Source: Ancylostoma caninum
Taxonomy: Eukaryota > Nematoda > Chromadorea > Rhabditida > Ancylostomatidae
Direction: 5' to 3'
Length of the DNA stretch: 64,000 nt
Assembly: GCA_037903475.1 (NCBI GenBank)
Contig: JBAJFG010000276.1
Span: 387,501 to 451,500, forward strand
The notes beneath the pieces were generated by a model, which was not told the DNA's origin, searched no databases, and saw only the letters and a program-made list of their open reading frames with translations. Each line of letters starts with the position of its first letter. The first letter of the stretch is position 1. Position numbers and translations under genes: made by a program. Below are positions 51,701 to 54,700 of the stretch, piece after piece.

Positions 51701-54700
51701 TTGGTTCGGCCCCCAAGTCGGAAATATCTAGGCGATAACAGAAGAAAAGACATACTGTCTGTTCCAAAAATCAGAGCAATTCAGACATAATGTCTGTTCC
51801 AAAAATCAGAGCAATTCAATGTGTTTTGTTTAACTACACAGAATGCATTTCATCACACGCTAAATCATGGAAATTGGCGCTATCAATCGACGATCAATAG
51901 CTGGAAGCGCGCCAAAACATGTCCCGTCTATAACAACGTGGCGAGACTTACCTCATCTTGGCGGATGGCCAAGTGGCAAAATTTGTGAAAAAGACAGTAC
52001 AACTGGTATTCACCAGTTGGTTCAGAGGCCGCTGACGGAACGAACACAAAGAATTTATTAGGAATAACCGAGAGCAATAGAAAAAATGTAGTCCCTAATA
52101 GGCAGATCAAGATAAGGCCACTGAGATATTGTAGGCGTCCTTTTATGGGGGTGCCTTCCCGCCATCTAAAGATCCATCGATATAGATCAAGGCAAAGATC
52201 AAGAGGTAAAAAAAGCACTTCAAAAGTGGGAGAAAACTAACTCAATAAAACAAGAGTAACAAAATGAATCTACATCTAAACGAATAGATGAGCATCTTCA
52301 AGAAAAGGAATAACTACAAATAGGCTCGTCTACAATTACGCTATTTTTGCACGAATTTTTGAAAAAGGTTTAAAATCCGCGGTTGTCAAGCATGTTGATG
52401 CTAATTCTATTCTTCCTGATGATCAGTTGGGGTTCATTCCCGGTAGATCTACGGAAACGTTAATGTTGTCAACCTTAGAAGATTGGACTATAGCTCTTGA
52501 TCAGGGTTGTAATGTTGACGTCGTTTATTTCGACTTTGCAAGAGCTTTTGAGAAGGTGCCGTTCAATGAACTTATTCTCAAACTTGCGGATGTTGGCTTG
52601 CATCTCAGGATAGTTAACTGGATAAAGAACTTCATAACTGGTAAGACTTTCCCAGTTAAAGTCAACGAATCCTCTCTGTCCTACCCAGTGACTAGTGGAG
52701 TACCACAGGGTGTGTCATTTCCCCCTGTACTCTTTATTATCTACACTTCTCAGATACCTGGTTTAGTCAGTCAGTATGTTTCTTGTAAAATGTTTGCTGA
52801 TGATATAAAAATGTACGAAAACATTTCGAGCAATAAAGACCATTTCGCTCTTCAATCGGCAATCAACGCAATTTGGGACTGGTCCAGAAAGTGGAAACTA
52901 CTTCTTTCGAGCCCTAAAACTAGATTATTCCACCTTGGTCGGCCAGTGGCGAAATATATTTATTACTTTGGTGTGGAGCAGTTATGTAGTACGAATGCTA
53001 TTCGTGATTTGGGTTTCAATTCAAATATGAAGCTCACTTTTGATGAGCATTGCCGCATTATAGCTAGGAAAGCGGACCATACCGTCCACAATATTTTCAG
53101 ATCCTTATCCACCAGATCCGCTACACATCTTTTACTAGCCTATAAGTCTTATGTACGACCCATTCTTGAGTACGGTGCAACAGTGTTCAGCCCAACATCC
53201 AAGCGTTCCATATTAAGAGTTGAAGCTGTCCAGAACAGTTTCACTAGAAAGCTCTGGATACGCCTGCATGTGTACGACTATGCCAACACTCCTCCTGCTT
53301 CTATTCGCAACCGCATATTTAAGATTCGCTCTCTCGATATTCGGCGAAACACAAAAATCTCATGATGGTCTACAAAATCGTCTGTGGAATGGTTAATCTC
53401 CCAGTCAATAAATTTTACGCGGTAACCCCCTCATGTACAAGAGGTGGTTCATTCAGGATCACATTTCAAACAGCAAAAAGCTCTTTACGGTCTTCCGTCC
53501 TTACGCAGAGAGCTGGCTATATTTTCCTAAAATTCTCGAAAAAATGCGCCCTTCCATGCTCTCTAGCACAGTTTAAGAGACTAGTAGGCAGGTTCCTGAA
53601 AGAATCTGCTCAGTAGTTTATCGCCTTCCAATTGTTCAGTTCAGTTATTGCGTTTTGTTCTTTTTTTACGCCTATTTGTATCGTTTCGCGTGGTTTATCC
53701 ACGAACAAATAAATAAATAAATTTAGAAGGTCGGTTCAGTTCCAGCGTAGTCAAAATTCTAGTCGCGACAGCCAGTCTATAGGTGCATGCGCAAAATAAC
53801 ACTCACACAACAGGAAGAATATAATATTAATATTCGAAATGATCGGCTACATTCTGTATACATAAATAATTGTTTCCGTAGCGAATTTTATTCCATATAT
53901 TAATTTTATCTCTATCAACTTCGTTCTCCGTAAACACCTCTTCGATTTTTTTTTCGAAGAACTATGGAGAGACACTATTGCTGCTTCCATGTCTGACGAA
54001 CCAGGCATCTGCTGTTTAGGCTTATTCATGCTCCTTGCAGCTCTCACTTCTTCGCTCCCGTCTTGGTGCACTGGACGGTTCCCTGCTTCATCGGAATGTC
54101 CGATTGCCGTGTATCCCTTCCTTCCGATGCAGCGGCGTTGTAGTAAGGGATTGCAAAATTTTTAATTCTAACGCCAAACCCCTGAAAATCGTTTTCCGTG
54201 GACTCAACTCCACCTACTCCATTATCCATAAGGTGTGTTCTTTATACGTCTTCGCATAAGTTTGAGTTGAAGTATGTTGTCAATTTTAGAACGGTGATGA
54301 CATGAGGCAGGATGCACTGGTATTGCAAATGGTTTCATTTATGAACGATATTTGGCTCAGCGAACACCTCGATCTTCGAATGGTGACATTCCGTTGCATG
54401 CCTGTAGGGTATAGGAAGGGTGATTTTGTTTGCTTATTTTTACTTGATTTCATTTGACTCATTAACGCCTTCGCGCTTTCGCGCGACTAACGTGTTGGCC
54501 CAGCAGTGCAGCGGCCGCATGATCTTATACGGTCATACTTCAAATCCTGATGCCAACTTAGGCAATTCCTGGTTTGGGCTTTCCTTCCGAAAGATTGCTA
54601 ACGTTGTTGGACGAAAAAGTAGAAATAAAAACGCATCCTGCTGTTCTTGAGGCTGTGAGACTTTTTCAAAATATGCTTTCGCTGCTGTAAAGAAATGTGG

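Larger units (their letters stand above)
35705..52334 (-). mobile_element. 16.6 kb Ty3/Gypsy provirus on the minus strand, multiply interrupted
   Basis: Bounded by LTRs at 51716-52334 (5') and 35705-36078 (3') and by ATTA duplications (35701-35704 and 52335-52338). Minus-strand order is LTR, primer-binding site, gag with zinc knuckle, protease, reverse transcriptase, RNase H, integrase, an extra ORF, LTR: the Ty3/Gypsy order. After removing inserted elements (about 245, 898, 1718, 1425, 2006 and 2271 bp) it would be about 8 kb. The copy is dead: insertions, frameshifts and a changed polymerase active-site residue. Confidence 0.9.
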
